DNA of 64,000 nucleotides, taken from positions 6,952,252-7,016,251 of the forward strand of contig NC_067207.1 of NCBI RefSeq assembly GCF_026262505.1. Direction: 5' to 3'. The position numbers and the translations under genes are program-made. Below the pieces are notes generated by a model. The model worked only from the letters and a program-made list of their open reading frames with translations. It made no database searches and was not told the origin of the DNA. Below are positions 20,555 to 29,343 of the stretch, piece by piece. The stretch is from Trichomonas vaginalis G3 (Eukaryota > Parabasalia > Trichomonadida > Trichomonadidae). Positions within the stretch are counted from its first letter, which is position 1; each line of letters opens with the position of its first letter.

Positions 20555-22055
20555 AAAGTGCTATTGGTTTTGTAAACTTCTTTGCTTTCAATTCATCTGG
20601 ACCGTCTCTGTCACCAGTATATTGTATTTGAACTGTACCAACAGTTGAAATACCACCCATAAAGTCTTCTGAGTCAGCAAATGGAATGCCAAGCCAAAAG
20701 TTTGAACGGTCTCCATTTGTATATTGAGTTTTTTGACCTCCTGTATGAGTCCATACTTTCACATATGGCATAATAGAACTTTGCATTTCAGGGTTAATAG
20801 TTGTTGTGAAGTTGTTGTTAAAGTTCATAGCATCTAATGTCAAGTTGTATGACCTCATATCCTCAACTGTAGAATATTCTTCTCTTGGATAGTATTTGCC
20901 ATCTATGTTTATATGGTATTTAATACCAGGGTTGTAGAAGCAAGAATAGTCATTTATAGTTCGTCTGAACAGTACAAACATAGTATCTGCATGTTTCATT
21001 GCAGTTGTTAAAGCAATATCTGTTCTTGCACCTGGGTCAGCACTTTGGTTTCCAACTTCACCTGCAAAGTCTTTGACAGATATTTGGTGTATAGGGAACA
21101 TAAGTGGAACTGCAATATATTTGGCAGCTAAAGCATTTGAAATATCTGGGTCCAACATATAGACTGCAAGTCTGCTTTCTATTCTCTTGCATTCAAATTT
21201 TTCGCATGTGAACTTAACTGGGTCCCAAGCATCTCCAGCAGCATTGAAATAATAGTTTACTTCAGTGTTGAGGTTTGAGAAACCAAAGTCTAAGTCAACT
21301 TTGTTTTTGCAAAAGTCGGCGAATGACATTTTATTTGTTCCCACTACTTCTGTAAGAGTGAATGGGTCTTGTGTTGGTGCAATGACTAAGTTATTTTTGC
21401 TTGGAGTAAGTTCGATAGAAATTTTTCCTGCCCAGTTTGGCAAGTATCTTAAAAACCTGAAGATGAGGAAAGATGACAAAGGAACTCTAAGTTTCAGTTT
21501 TACTTTGGTTACTGCTGCTGCAGTTTGTCCAGAAAGGTTAACATAAACTCCTGGAACGTTAGGGTCAAGTCTTCTTATTTTCTCAATAGTTGCATACTGG
21601 TCTGTTTGTTCTCTAGCTTGTGGTTGTACTGAGTTTCTCAAAGCGAACCATTCATAGTTTGCCCATGTTACTGTTTGAACTAAGTCAGAGTTAGAATATA
21701 TCTTATATCCCATGAAAACTTCTGGAGCATATTGGTATCCGACATAGAAAATTCCATTGCAACCTTTCTTGTCAGACAACTTGGCAGAAGGTTTTATTTC
21801 AATGTCTTGTTCCACGTATAAGAAAGAGTTGTCAATAGAAATTATATGAAACCTGTCGCAAGCAATATCTACTGTTGTTGAAGAACCTTCTCCAAACTCA
21901 CCTACGTTTCCATAAGAAACAGCAGTTGTATATTCGTAAGTTCCAGGAACTATTTCTGACCTTCTAATGGCATTGTCGCATTCGTTATACCATTCGGAAA
22001 CATTTCCGTTCATGGCATCCAAAACTGTTGGCGTTATATTCTGAGCGGCGTACAT
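20448..22055 (-). CDS. MCP: Candidate major capsid protein, double jelly-roll type (copy 1)
   Basis: A 535-residue protein that looks whole here. It has no enzymatic motif. It is beta-rich with alternating hydrophobic strands, and two segments each look like an eight-strand barrel (about 20-270 and 280-500). Its length and position beside a large coiled-coil protein and near the candidate penton and ATPase fit the double-jelly-roll major capsid protein of Polintons/polintoviruses. Assignment rests on length, composition and context, not on a sequence motif, because these proteins diverge strongly; a structure search would decide. Start motif TTTTTACTCATATGAAATG lies directly upstream. The 3' end overlaps the gene at 20135-20554 on the other strand. 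Confidence 0.65.
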   Translation of the reverse strand: MYAAQNITPTVLDAMNGNVSEWYNECDNAIRRSEIVPGTYEYTTAVSYGNVGEFGEGSSTTVDIACDRFHIISIDNSFLYVEQDIEIKPSAKLSDKKGCNGIFYVGYQYAPEVFMGYKIYSNSDLVQTVTWANYEWFALRNSVQPQAREQTDQYATIEKIRRLDPNVPGVYVNLSGQTAAAVTKVKLKLRVPLSSFLIFRFLRYLPNWAGKISIELTPSKNNLVIAPTQDPFTLTEVVGTNKMSFADFCKNKVDLDFGFSNLNTEVNYYFNAAGDAWDPVKFTCEKFECKRIESRLAVYMLDPDISNALAAKYIAVPLMFPIHQISVKDFAGEVGNQSADPGARTDIALTTAMKHADTMFVLFRRTINDYSCFYNPGIKYHINIDGKYYPREEYSTVEDMRSYNLTLDAMNFNNNFTTTINPEMQSSIMPYVKVWTHTGGQKTQYTNGDRSNFWLGIPFADSEDFMGGISTVGTVQIQYTGDRDGPDELKAKKFTKPIALFTEDALLKIRSMKPAGAPQIGITTASIEQILAAGQ

Positions 22056-22087
22056 TTCATATGAGTAAAAATATAGAATAGTTGGAT

Positions 22088-23090
22088 TTATATGTCATAA
22101 TAGAACCCACTCCGACCAAGCTTTACTTTCTTCCTGACTGAGTTTTTAACTCTTCTTTTTCCTTCATTGCCCTCTGCTTGAAGTTGTTGCATCTTTGCAT
22201 TATGTTCATCTAGTATGTTGCAAATTTCCCATGTCCTTTTTGCCTTTTGGCTCTGGTCGCCCATCTCAGGTAACCTATATCCTAGAAAGAGTTTGTCATA
22301 GTCTGTATTTGAGTCTTCGCGTATTGTTTGCATGACTCTTTCCTGAGTTTCAGGTTCAAGCTCTTCAAACAGTGCCTGTCCATATGGAATAAGCTCGTTT
22401 CCAAATATATGTTTTTGTAGCCATTCTGGTTTTCTTTCCATGTTACCAACAATATCTTTTGTGAATGGGAAAGCTTTTACCCAATCTTTCAGTCTTTCGT
22501 CATTTATTTCTGTAGTTGGTTTTATTTTGTCAAGGAACATGTTTTTCAATACTAACATTTCATTTGGTACTGTCCATTTGAGTTTTCTTAAATATTCATC
22601 CCTTCTCGGTTCATTGTCTGCAAAGTAAGTTTTTATGACATTTTGTAAACTTTCGTTTGCAAGGTCATGTACAATAGGTTCTCTTCCTTCTCTCTCCCTA
22701 ACTTTCTTTCTAAACTCTTCACCAAATATACCATCTCTATGGTTCTGTGTAGTTCTTTGAGATAAATGTTCTAGAACGTCAGGTGTTATATTTCCATCAG
22801 CCATGTTCATTTCATACTGGTCCAAAATATCTGCATCTTTCATATCTTTCAATGGCATTAAAGCCGCGCTGAAAATACCAGCTATATCTCGTTCACCATT
22901 CGCTTCCATTGCGTCTACAACTTCTTGGAATTGAGGTTGTAAGTTTATGAACCACCTATCCGAATTAGCTTTATGACCCCATCTCATTGTAGTTCCATCG
23001 TCTGCAGAAACAAAAGTAGGTTTGTTTCCATATTGGCTAGGTTCTGAATGAACTTTAAACAATGTTTCATTTCTATATGTTTTCTTGAAA
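22088..23090 (-). CDS. Large coiled-coil Polinton protein, 3' part (copy 1)
   Basis: C-terminal about 330 residues of the protein described at 49196-52414; the rest is lost in the gap. Confidence 0.75.
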
Positions 23091-23190
23091 NNNNNNNNNN
23101 NNNNNNNNNNNNNNNNNNNNNNNNNNNNNNNNNNNNNNNNNNNNNNNNNNNNNNNNNNNNNNNNNNNNNNNNNNNNNNNNNNNNNNNNNN
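23091..23190. other. Assembly gap (100 N)
   Basis: A round 100-N run, the usual placeholder for a gap of unknown size. Polinton on its left, host surface-protein gene on its right. Confidence 0.99.
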
Positions 23191-23735
23191 ACCTTGGTGG
23201 ATGGTCCGCATATGCTCCAGTATGGATAGATGGCGGATTAGGAAATAAAATTGAAGTCATTACAACTATGTTCGTTGAATGCAGCGCACAAACAAATGGT
23301 CCATTTGCTTTTGAAGGAAAGTTCTTCCTCAAATTTGATAAAGTTGCCGATGCCAGAAATAAGCCAGGTAGTGGAGGAGTAGGGGTAATTTTAGCTAAAA
23401 GTGACACACCCGTGAAGGGTGTGATTACCGATCGGTAATTTCGACAGTTGAGAATTTAAAATTTTTTATGGAACTGTTGCGAGTTTCATAAAGAATTTAA
23501 GGAATATAAGCAAAGATTTGAATCAAAATCTTAGACCTAAGCCGCTCGATTCGCTCGCGGCTTCCGCGAATTACAGATCAGCAAAGATTTGAATCAAAAT
23601 CTTCGAACTAAGCCGATCGCTTCGCTCGCGGCTTTCTTTATTATTTTAAATTTGCATATTTCCATCAAAAGTTCATAAGGTAAAAAATTTCGTTTATTTT
23701 TACTAAGAAAAAAAAGGTTTTTGATAATAAATTTA

Positions 23736-23968
23736 TTTTATTTCGAAAAAGTAGCAATAATCGTAAAAGGGTATTGATAGGCTTGCTAAAGTAACTAATT
23801 TTAGCTGTCAAATACTTTTGTATTTTGAAGTAAATTAGTATAAATTTGTTTTTACTTTTATTTCGAAAAAGTAGCAATAATCGTAAAAGGGTATTGATAG
23901 GCTTGCTAAAGTAACTAATTTTAGCTGTCAAATACTTTTGTATTTTGAAGTAAATTAGTATAAATTTG
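23736..23968. repeat. 120-bp tandem duplication inside the 763-bp element
   Basis: The block starting TTTTATTTCGAAAAAGTAGC occurs at 23736 and again at 23856, near identical over about 112 bases. Each block contains AACTAATTTTAGCTGTCA, which echoes the element's own terminal repeat. Confidence 0.9.
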
Positions 23969-24009
23969 ATATTATTTTAACTCCCTTTGAAAACCTCAAT
24001 TTTCCATAC

Positions 24010-24071
24010 AGAGGGAACGGGAATAGCATCCAATATTCCCTGAGAATGGTTGCGCATTCTCAGTTCCCTCT
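24010..24071. other. Perfect three-way-junction (T-shaped) inverted repeat
   Basis: Outer 9-bp stem AGAGGGAAC/GTTCCCTCT encloses two adjacent 7-bp hairpins, GGGAATA/TATTCCC and TGAGAAT/ATTCTCA, each with an 8-base loop. No unpaired base is left at the junction. Lies in the right part of the 763-bp element. Confidence 0.9.
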
Positions 24072-25110
24072 ATATTTCGAACGAAGCTCTCATCGGTCTT
24101 TTTTTTTAATACTAAACGTTTTTTTCCCCTGTCACTTTTAGCTAAAATTTGGGTTTGCCGGTAGTGGAGCACAAGGAGTTATGGGAAGAATAGCAACTAC
24201 TGGTGATTTCAACCTAACCATGTCTTCTTTCATCGATAACAAGGGTGGAGCAAGAAACTTAAGATTAGAGCAGACCCCAAGATACCTTGAGAACTTAAAC
24301 GTTTCCGGAAACTACGCTGATCAGGCAGGCCAAATGTATGCTTATGGTAATGTCATTTTTGATCATTCCAGTACATCACCAGTTGTAAATTGGTGCAATT
24401 TCGAAGAATGCCGTTCCTCATGTGGTGTCGTTTACAACGCTTCCACTGCAGGAGACACTACCATCAACCATTGCAACTTTGTTGGCAATCAAATTGATGG
24501 ATGGGGTGTAATCGTCTGTGAGAAATCAAACCCGATTTCTATAAAGGACACTATCTTCTATGGAAACAAGTACACTAACATCCCACTTATTTATTCAAGA
24601 ACGGCTGATGTTATCATTAATAACTGCTATGTTGATAACTCAGCTATGCAGGGTGGCAAAGTTTCAATCCAGAAGTATATGATTACTTCAAAGAAGCCTT
24701 ACGAAATGATTTTATATGCAACAGAAAAGATCAAGGCCATTGTTGCATACAATCCAGATGGTAACACAAATTCCAATGGAAACAATAATGGAAACACAGG
24801 AAGCACAGGAAACAATGATGGAAATCACGCATCAACAGAAAATGTCACTGCACAGACCGATGGCCAGCCCACAAACCAAACAGAAGGATTCTTCATGAAG
24901 AAAGTTGGTCCTCTCAGAGTTTGGATGGTCTTTGTCATCGTTGGATGCCTTCTTGTCGTATTCATCGTTTGCTTTGTTCTTTACAAGAAGAAACATAATC
25001 ATCACCATCACCACCATCATCATAAAGGAGAAGATGATGATGACGAAGAAGAGGATGATGAAGATGGTGAAGAAGAAAATGCTGAGGTCGAAGAAGCACC
25101 TCAGCCATAA

Positions 25111-25715
25111 TTCATCAAAATAAAATGTTCATTTTACCCCTTGATTTATAAAATGGATATATGTATTTATTCTGGATCAATTTTTAATAAAATTATGAGA
25201 AAAATCAAATCTCAATTTCACATTCAAGTGGTCTATTGAGTTTCTGTCGAGATATCCTTTAAACTAAAGACTTGTTTAAAGTGATAGATGCATGAGTTAT
25301 AAGGAATTTTAGGATCATCTCAAAATTATTTACTTAGCATTGCTTCATATATATTGAATTTATTAGCATGATCTAAAATTTGTCTATTTTATTAAGCAAA
25401 ATATAAATAATAGCCAAATCAAAATAAAAATTTCCGAATATCAGACTAATATAGTGAAGTAGGAGAAGATCTCATATATCTTTTAAGAAATAATATATGT
25501 TTCGCCTTTTGATTATATAAGATATCCAATAAAATAGAATGATATAAAATCTTGAAAATTATGTTTTATCTTTGAATGACTGTGCTTTGGCCAAGTCAAT
25601 ATGAGTATAAGTACTTGAAAATCACTCATTTGACCATAAAAATAAAGTTATATTTTTATATAAAATTGTATTTTTTTTTATTAAAATAAACAGAATTTAT
25701 TAAATATAAAGTAAA
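25111..25715. other. Host intergenic, no gene seen
   Basis: About 600 bases of very AT-rich DNA between the 3' ends of two convergent genes. No long frame, tRNA or repeat recognised. An AATAAAATG just after the surface-gene stop may serve as a polyadenylation region. Confidence 0.6.
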
Positions 25716-27575
25716 TCAAATCTGGAAGTAAAGTGGATGAGTTTCTTTGACCTGGTGACCGCAAACAGGACATACTTCGCCAGATTTCTGCAAGCAGTCG
25801 CTACAGACCGCGTGCATGCACGGCGACAAGTAAACGTTCCTTTTCGCTTCTTTGCAAACTGGACAATCGAGTATTTTCTTTGCATTCTCGTATTCTCTTT
25901 CGTCGAATCTATCCATTCTCGCAGTGAACATGTCCTTGAACATGTCTCTCTCTTTGGCAATGACGAACCTCCTCTCTTCCGCTTCCCTGACTTGGCTATC
26001 GATTTTCGCGATTTCCTCGTCCAGGGCTGCCTCTTCGGCGCAGAGCTGAGCGTACTCAGCTTCCACGTCTTCCGCAGGCGGAATCTGTATAGTATCGGCC
26101 GGAATGTCTAATGAGCTTGTCGCGAGAATTATTAGCTGCTGGTTGGCTTGTATGATGTTCTGGCATATCTTTTCGATGGATAAGGAACGGTATGAATCGC
26201 CGAAATGTAAGTAAATCTGTTGGAGTTTCTGTAATTCGCGATATTCATTTTGAAGTTCTTCGATTTGAACTGTTGCTTTCGTACTATCTGCAATAGCGCT
26301 GAAATTGGCTTGTTGTGAATAGAACCACGTACGGGCTTTCTCTGTGGCCTTTACGCAGTTTTGGAAAATTTCATCTCGCATGTCGCGAAGTTGAGGGAGC
26401 ATGACGGCAGCACTTGAGAGATCTATGTTCTCTGATGTGCCCTCCGTCGTTGCACTTAGCTTTTGGTCGAGTAATTCGGCGATTTCATCCCATTCTTTTG
26501 AATTATCTTCTTCCATCGATTGGAATCTGGCTGAAACATTCTTGGGGAAGATTGCTTCAATGTAAGGAGTGTATTTCTGCTCGAGATTGAGTATTTCGTT
26601 CTGTAATTTGTCGATTCTTTTCACAAATTTTTCTTTTGAATAGCTGAAGTTATCGTACATCTTAATACTGGTGACTTTGATCTTTTGGAAGATGTTTTGG
26701 CTGTTCTCGAGCTCTTCATTGACACTTTTAATCAAAGCAGTCTGTTTTCTAAGGCTTTCTGCAATCATGTTGAGGAAATGGTACTTCTGCTCAACAACTT
26801 TGTAGAAAGGAGAGTTGAGAATTGACTCTGGAGGGCAATCTTGAATTGAAAACGTTTTTGTATCAGAAACCTTTGGTTTTAGAGCCTTTATTTGTGCACG
26901 GATGTTATCAATGTCCGCCAATTTATGGGAAAGAGCGCCAACAACACCTCGTAAGTGTAAAATTTCTTGAGATAATTCTGCAGCTTCGAGTTCTTTTCTG
27001 ATTCTTTCATCGAATTCAGGAGGAATGTTGATTGCAGGTGTTGGTGTTTGAGGTACATTTGTTGGTAATCTCGTCGTAACTGGTTTTCCTTGAATTTCAT
27101 CGCCAATCATGAATTCTTTCAGTTTAACGTATTGAGAAAGAGGTCTGACAGACCTTGGCTCAATTCTTTCTATCTCGTTTTTCATTATATTGCTAACAGC
27201 TGTTTCCATTGATCTGTAGACGTATTTTATATGGCCACCGAGTTGTTCAACTTCGGTTTTAGTGGCAGCGGAATCGCACTGTTCGACAAATGTGACAAAA
27301 GGATTAGCATTGATGCCATAATTGAAAATATAATCGAGTAAAAAGAGGTCAAACGTTATTATTTCGGCGGCACCCATGATGTTTACGCACTCTGTACCAA
27401 GTTTTTTGGATTTTTCTTGGTTTTGATCTATGATTTTTTCCAAATTTTTGAGGCGATTCTGAACTTTTATGATTTCGGCGTAGACTTCATCTGGAGGCGT
27501 ATAGTCTACAATTGGAGGAGCTTCCTGGTCAGGTTGACCATAGTTTCGAAGAAAAGTTGATGGCGGATTGCTCAT
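25716..27575 (-). CDS. RING-finger coiled-coil protein, Bre1-like E3 ubiquitin ligase candidate
   Basis: A 619-residue host protein. Residues about 35-550 are mostly long helices with heptad-like Leu/Glu/Lys patterning (coiled coil). The last 50 residues are a C3HC4 RING: CPVC, then C-M-H, then C-x2-C, then CPVC, ending THPLYFQI. A long coiled coil with a C-terminal RING that finishes in such a short tail is the Bre1/RNF20 architecture. Bre1 monoubiquitinates histone H2B with Rad6; that function here is inference from architecture only. The start has an initiator-like TCACA about 8 bases before the ATG. The divergent 5' spacer separates it from an H15-like gene, another possible chromatin protein. 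Other RING ligases with coiled coils cannot be excluded. Confidence 0.8.
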   Translation of the reverse strand: MSNPPSTFLRNYGQPDQEAPPIVDYTPPDEVYAEIIKVQNRLKNLEKIIDQNQEKSKKLGTECVNIMGAAEIITFDLFLLDYIFNYGINANPFVTFVEQCDSAATKTEVEQLGGHIKYVYRSMETAVSNIMKNEIERIEPRSVRPLSQYVKLKEFMIGDEIQGKPVTTRLPTNVPQTPTPAINIPPEFDERIRKELEAAELSQEILHLRGVVGALSHKLADIDNIRAQIKALKPKVSDTKTFSIQDCPPESILNSPFYKVVEQKYHFLNMIAESLRKQTALIKSVNEELENSQNIFQKIKVTSIKMYDNFSYSKEKFVKRIDKLQNEILNLEQKYTPYIEAIFPKNVSARFQSMEEDNSKEWDEIAELLDQKLSATTEGTSENIDLSSAAVMLPQLRDMRDEIFQNCVKATEKARTWFYSQQANFSAIADSTKATVQIEELQNEYRELQKLQQIYLHFGDSYRSLSIEKICQNIIQANQQLIILATSSLDIPADTIQIPPAEDVEAEYAQLCAEEAALDEEIAKIDSQVREAEERRFVIAKERDMFKDMFTARMDRFDEREYENAKKILDCPVCKEAKRNVYLSPCMHAVCSDCLQKSGEVCPVCGHQVKETHPLYFQI

Positions 27576-27948
27576 TTTGTGAAATCAGTATTGTCACTTT
27601 TTTAAGAGTCTTTGTTGCAATTACATGAGTAGTTATATTAATTAGCGGCCATCTGGCTATCATTATTAATTCCATCCCAACAACATCCTGAGTGTTTAAT
27701 AGTTTTTGTTCAAGTTTAGAAATAAAATTGAAAAAATAAATAATATTAATAATATCATGATTTTTTTGAAGACAATAGCTAAGTTTGCTTGTGTAGTACT
27801 CATTTTCATAAGATCATCGGGTTTTAGCATTAATAAATTTGAGATGATATTTAATATTTCAAATATAGTTAAAAATTCTATAGTTATGTAATTCAAATAA
27901 TAGCTCTTTATATAAATATTTTATTGGTTTTCGATTATTTTACATATT
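27576..27948. other. Host intergenic, no gene seen
   Basis: Same AT-rich spacer as 468-840; nothing recognised. Confidence 0.6.
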
Positions 27949-28677
27949 TCATTCCTCTTTTTTATCTTCTGTCTTTTCTTCCTTAGTTTCTTCTTTTGCT
28001 GGTTCCTCAGTTGCTAGTTTAGTCTCAGCTGGTGTTGCATCCTTTGGTGTCTCGGCTGGTTTGTTACGAACGATTAAATCACGAATTGGTAAGAATTCTG
28101 GTTTGAGATCCAGATGTTTATGATCAAGTCCATAAGAATCACGCTTGCTTCTGAGGATTCCTTCCTTAACTAACTGCTTAACAGTAGATTTAAGGAGATT
28201 TTTGAATTTTTTATTATCTCCATCTTTGAAATAGTCGTAGAAGTATGCGAGAATTGCATTCATGCTAACTAATGGTGCATCTTCTTGCATTCTTGCACCA
28301 ATTGCTTCAATAACGATCTCTCTATAGGTTAAACCTGATTCTTCGTCACGAGTAAGTGTTTTATCAGCAAGTTCTTTCTCTTTTGCAAGTTTTCTTTCTG
28401 CTGCTTCCTTTTCAGCTTGAGCAATCATCTCTTCTTGTTCTTTTCTGCGTTTTTCTTCTTCCATTTCTTTGAGATGTTGTTTCATCTTTGCTTCGTATTC
28501 AATGAGGAACTTGTTTCTAACGTACGGTTCTTTAACACGATTTGCTGCTTCTTCCATCCTTTGTTTCTTTGTTTTACGATTTAATTTCTTTCTTTCTGCC
28601 TTTGTTAACTTCTTTTCTTCTGGTTGCTTGTTTTCTTCTGTTGTAGTTTCGACTTTTTCAGCAACTTCTGTGCTCAT
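27949..28677 (-). CDS. Basic coiled-coil protein with H1/H15-like winged helix
   Basis: A 242-residue host protein. The N-terminus is Lys/Glu-rich and helical (about 1-110, KKLTKAERKKLNRKTKKQ and Glu/Lys/Ala heptads). Residues about 115-185 read LTYREIVIEAIGARM, MNAILAYFYDYF, FKNLLKSTVKQLVKEG, ILRSKRDSYGL. Their spacing and hydrophobic pattern match the linker-histone globular domain (YxxMIxEAI, AIxxYI, LxxxLKxxVxxGxLxQxKGxxG). The tail is Thr/Glu/Lys/Pro-rich. A DNA-binding or chromatin role follows from that domain; it is an inference, as other winged-helix proteins share the pattern. The basic tail of a classical H1 is replaced by an acidic one (EEKTEDKKEE), which is atypical. Repeated at 841-1569. 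Confidence 0.8.
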   Translation of the reverse strand: MSTEVAEKVETTTEENKQPEEKKLTKAERKKLNRKTKKQRMEEAANRVKEPYVRNKFLIEYEAKMKQHLKEMEEEKRRKEQEEMIAQAEKEAAERKLAKEKELADKTLTRDEESGLTYREIVIEAIGARMQEDAPLVSMNAILAYFYDYFKDGDNKKFKNLLKSTVKQLVKEGILRSKRDSYGLDHKHLDLKPEFLPIRDLIVRNKPAETPKDATPAETKLATEEPAKEETKEEKTEDKKEE

Positions 28678-28987
28678 TTTTTAAAAATTTTGTGTTTTTT
28701 ACTTGGAGACATTTTTGGCACTTTTCAAATCAGTAAATGATGAAAAGATATCGATTTTTACTAGAATAAATGGATTACATTTTATTTGTTGTTACATAAT
28801 TTAATTCCAAATTTCTTTTTCATATGTAATTTCTTACAAGACGTTCAATCATTTGCCTATCACCTTTATCTGATGCGCCTTTGAAGAGATGTTTGTCCAA
28901 ATATATTGTTATTGTGTCATTTCATAGTTATGAACTTAATTTAACATTAATCAAATTGTGGAAATGGTTTTACACATGTATAACATA
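28678..28987. other. Host spacer up to the Polinton; ends in ACATA
   Basis: Same sequence as 1570-1879. The last five bases, ACATA (28983-28987), recur right after the element (54302-54306) and are the probable target-site duplication. Confidence 0.65.
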
Positions 28988-29049
28988 AAAAAAAAAAAAA
29001 AAAAAAGGTAGTGGGGCTTCCAGGCACTTCGTGCCTTCTAGCCCTGAAG
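28988..29049 (+). repeat. Polinton left terminal inverted repeat (copy 2)
   Basis: Nineteen A followed by 43 bases matching the inverse of 54234-54276 with a few mismatches; includes the hairpin AGGCAC-TTC-GTGCCT. Confidence 0.93.
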
Positions 29050-29060
29050 ATGTTTAGTAT

Positions 29061-29133
29061 AAATGAAGTTTTGAGGACATACATGACTGTGAGTTTTATT
29101 TACGACAAGATAGAATATGAGAGAGGTCCTATA
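29061..29133 (+). pseudogene. Stray methyltransferase C-terminal fragment near the left end
   Basis: Closely resembles about 70 bases of the 3' part of the methyltransferase region (30040-30106): GAGGACATACATGACT and GATAGAATATGAGAGAGG are shared. A fossil duplicate just inside the terminal repeat. It suggests rearrangement or an earlier, now lost, second copy of the methyltransferase. Confidence 0.7.
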
Positions 29134-29211
29134 AACCGGACAAGTAAGGGTCATATAAACATCTGTCATTTTACTCAGAATTTTACTCAGAATTCAATAA
29201 AAATATATTTT

Positions 29212-29260
29212 AGGGTAGAAGGTTAGATATAACCTCTTTTCTAACCTCTTTTCTACCCTC
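29212..29260. repeat. GGTTAGA/TCTAACC repeat cluster near the left end
   Basis: Inverted GGTTA/TAACC pair plus direct 12-mers AACCTCTTTTCT; same design as the clusters at 41387-41446 and 42483-42640. Confidence 0.7.
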
Positions 29261-29343
29261 TTGAATTTGTCAAGATTTCTTCGTAAATGTTTTGTCACTT
29301 TTCTGTCACTTTTCAGGAAAAAAACATTTTTATTGTATATAAA

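Larger units (their letters stand above)
1..23090. repeat. Large duplicated segment, first copy
   Basis: Host flank plus the left approx. 21 kb of a Polinton. Matches 27109-50198 almost base for base at an offset of about 27108, drifting by one or two bases along the way. It stops exactly at the N gap. Best explained as one locus represented twice in the assembly; a true tandem duplication is the alternative. Confidence 0.9.
1880..23090. mobile_element. Polinton/Maverick, copy 1, left part up to the gap
   Basis: Virus-like DNA transposon. Left terminal inverted repeat at 1880-1941 (A-run, then GGTAGTGGGGCTTCC onward). Gene order and content equal those of copy 2 (28988-54301), but the right end is not present: the sequence enters the gap inside the large coiled-coil structural-type gene. 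Several genes look broken (about six to eight breaks) and others look whole. Little decay otherwise, so young. Confidence 0.93.
23387..24149. mobile_element. 763-bp non-coding element with 19-bp inverted ends, family unknown
   Basis: Starts AATTTTAGCTAAAAGTGAC (23387-23405) and ends with its exact reverse complement (24131-24149). Long open frames and transposase motifs are absent. Inside: hairpin CACACCC-GTGAA-GGGTGTG, a perfect 16-bp palindrome ATTACCGATCGGTAAT, two copies of a 50-bp AGCCG...CGGCT hairpin block (about 23510 and 23580), a 120-bp tandem duplication, and a three-way-junction fold (24010-24071). It splits the Pmp-like gene, so it arrived after that gene. I see no clean target-site duplication. 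It looks like a non-autonomous DNA transposon (MITE-like); the partner is unknown. Confidence 0.75.
23191..25110 (+). pseudogene. Pmp-like beta-helix surface protein gene, 5' end in gap, interrupted by an insertion
   Basis: Two coding stretches, 23191-23386 and 24150-25110, are separated by a 763-bp non-coding insertion. The protein is a host surface type. It has a beta-helix ectodomain with repeats of the chlamydial-Pmp style (SSFIDNKGGA, then CNFEECRSSCGVVYN, CNFVGNQIDGWG, FYGNKYTN). A Asn/Gly/Thr-rich linker follows, then one transmembrane helix (VWMVFVIVGCLLVVFIVCFVL, about 40 residues before the acidic end), then a cytoplasmic tail with eight His and a long Asp/Glu run. The region right of the insertion also has an ATG (24181), but the coding sense continues upstream of it (GFAGSGAQGV), so that ATG is internal. 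T. vaginalis has a family of Pmp-like and BspA-like surface proteins; adhesion is the presumed role. Confidence 0.75.

Noticed and set aside
1-23090. Two independent Polinton insertions
   Set aside because: Both copies share the same host genes and insertion point, so they are one insertion, duplicated in the genome or only in the assembly.
23387-24149. Spliceosomal intron of the Pmp-like gene
   Set aside because: No GTAYGT-type 5' site or ACTAACACACAG-type branch/3' site; it has inverted ends and internal duplications of a transposon.
24832-25023. Minus-strand Met/Val-rich frame
   Set aside because: Antisense of the transmembrane helix and His run of the surface protein.
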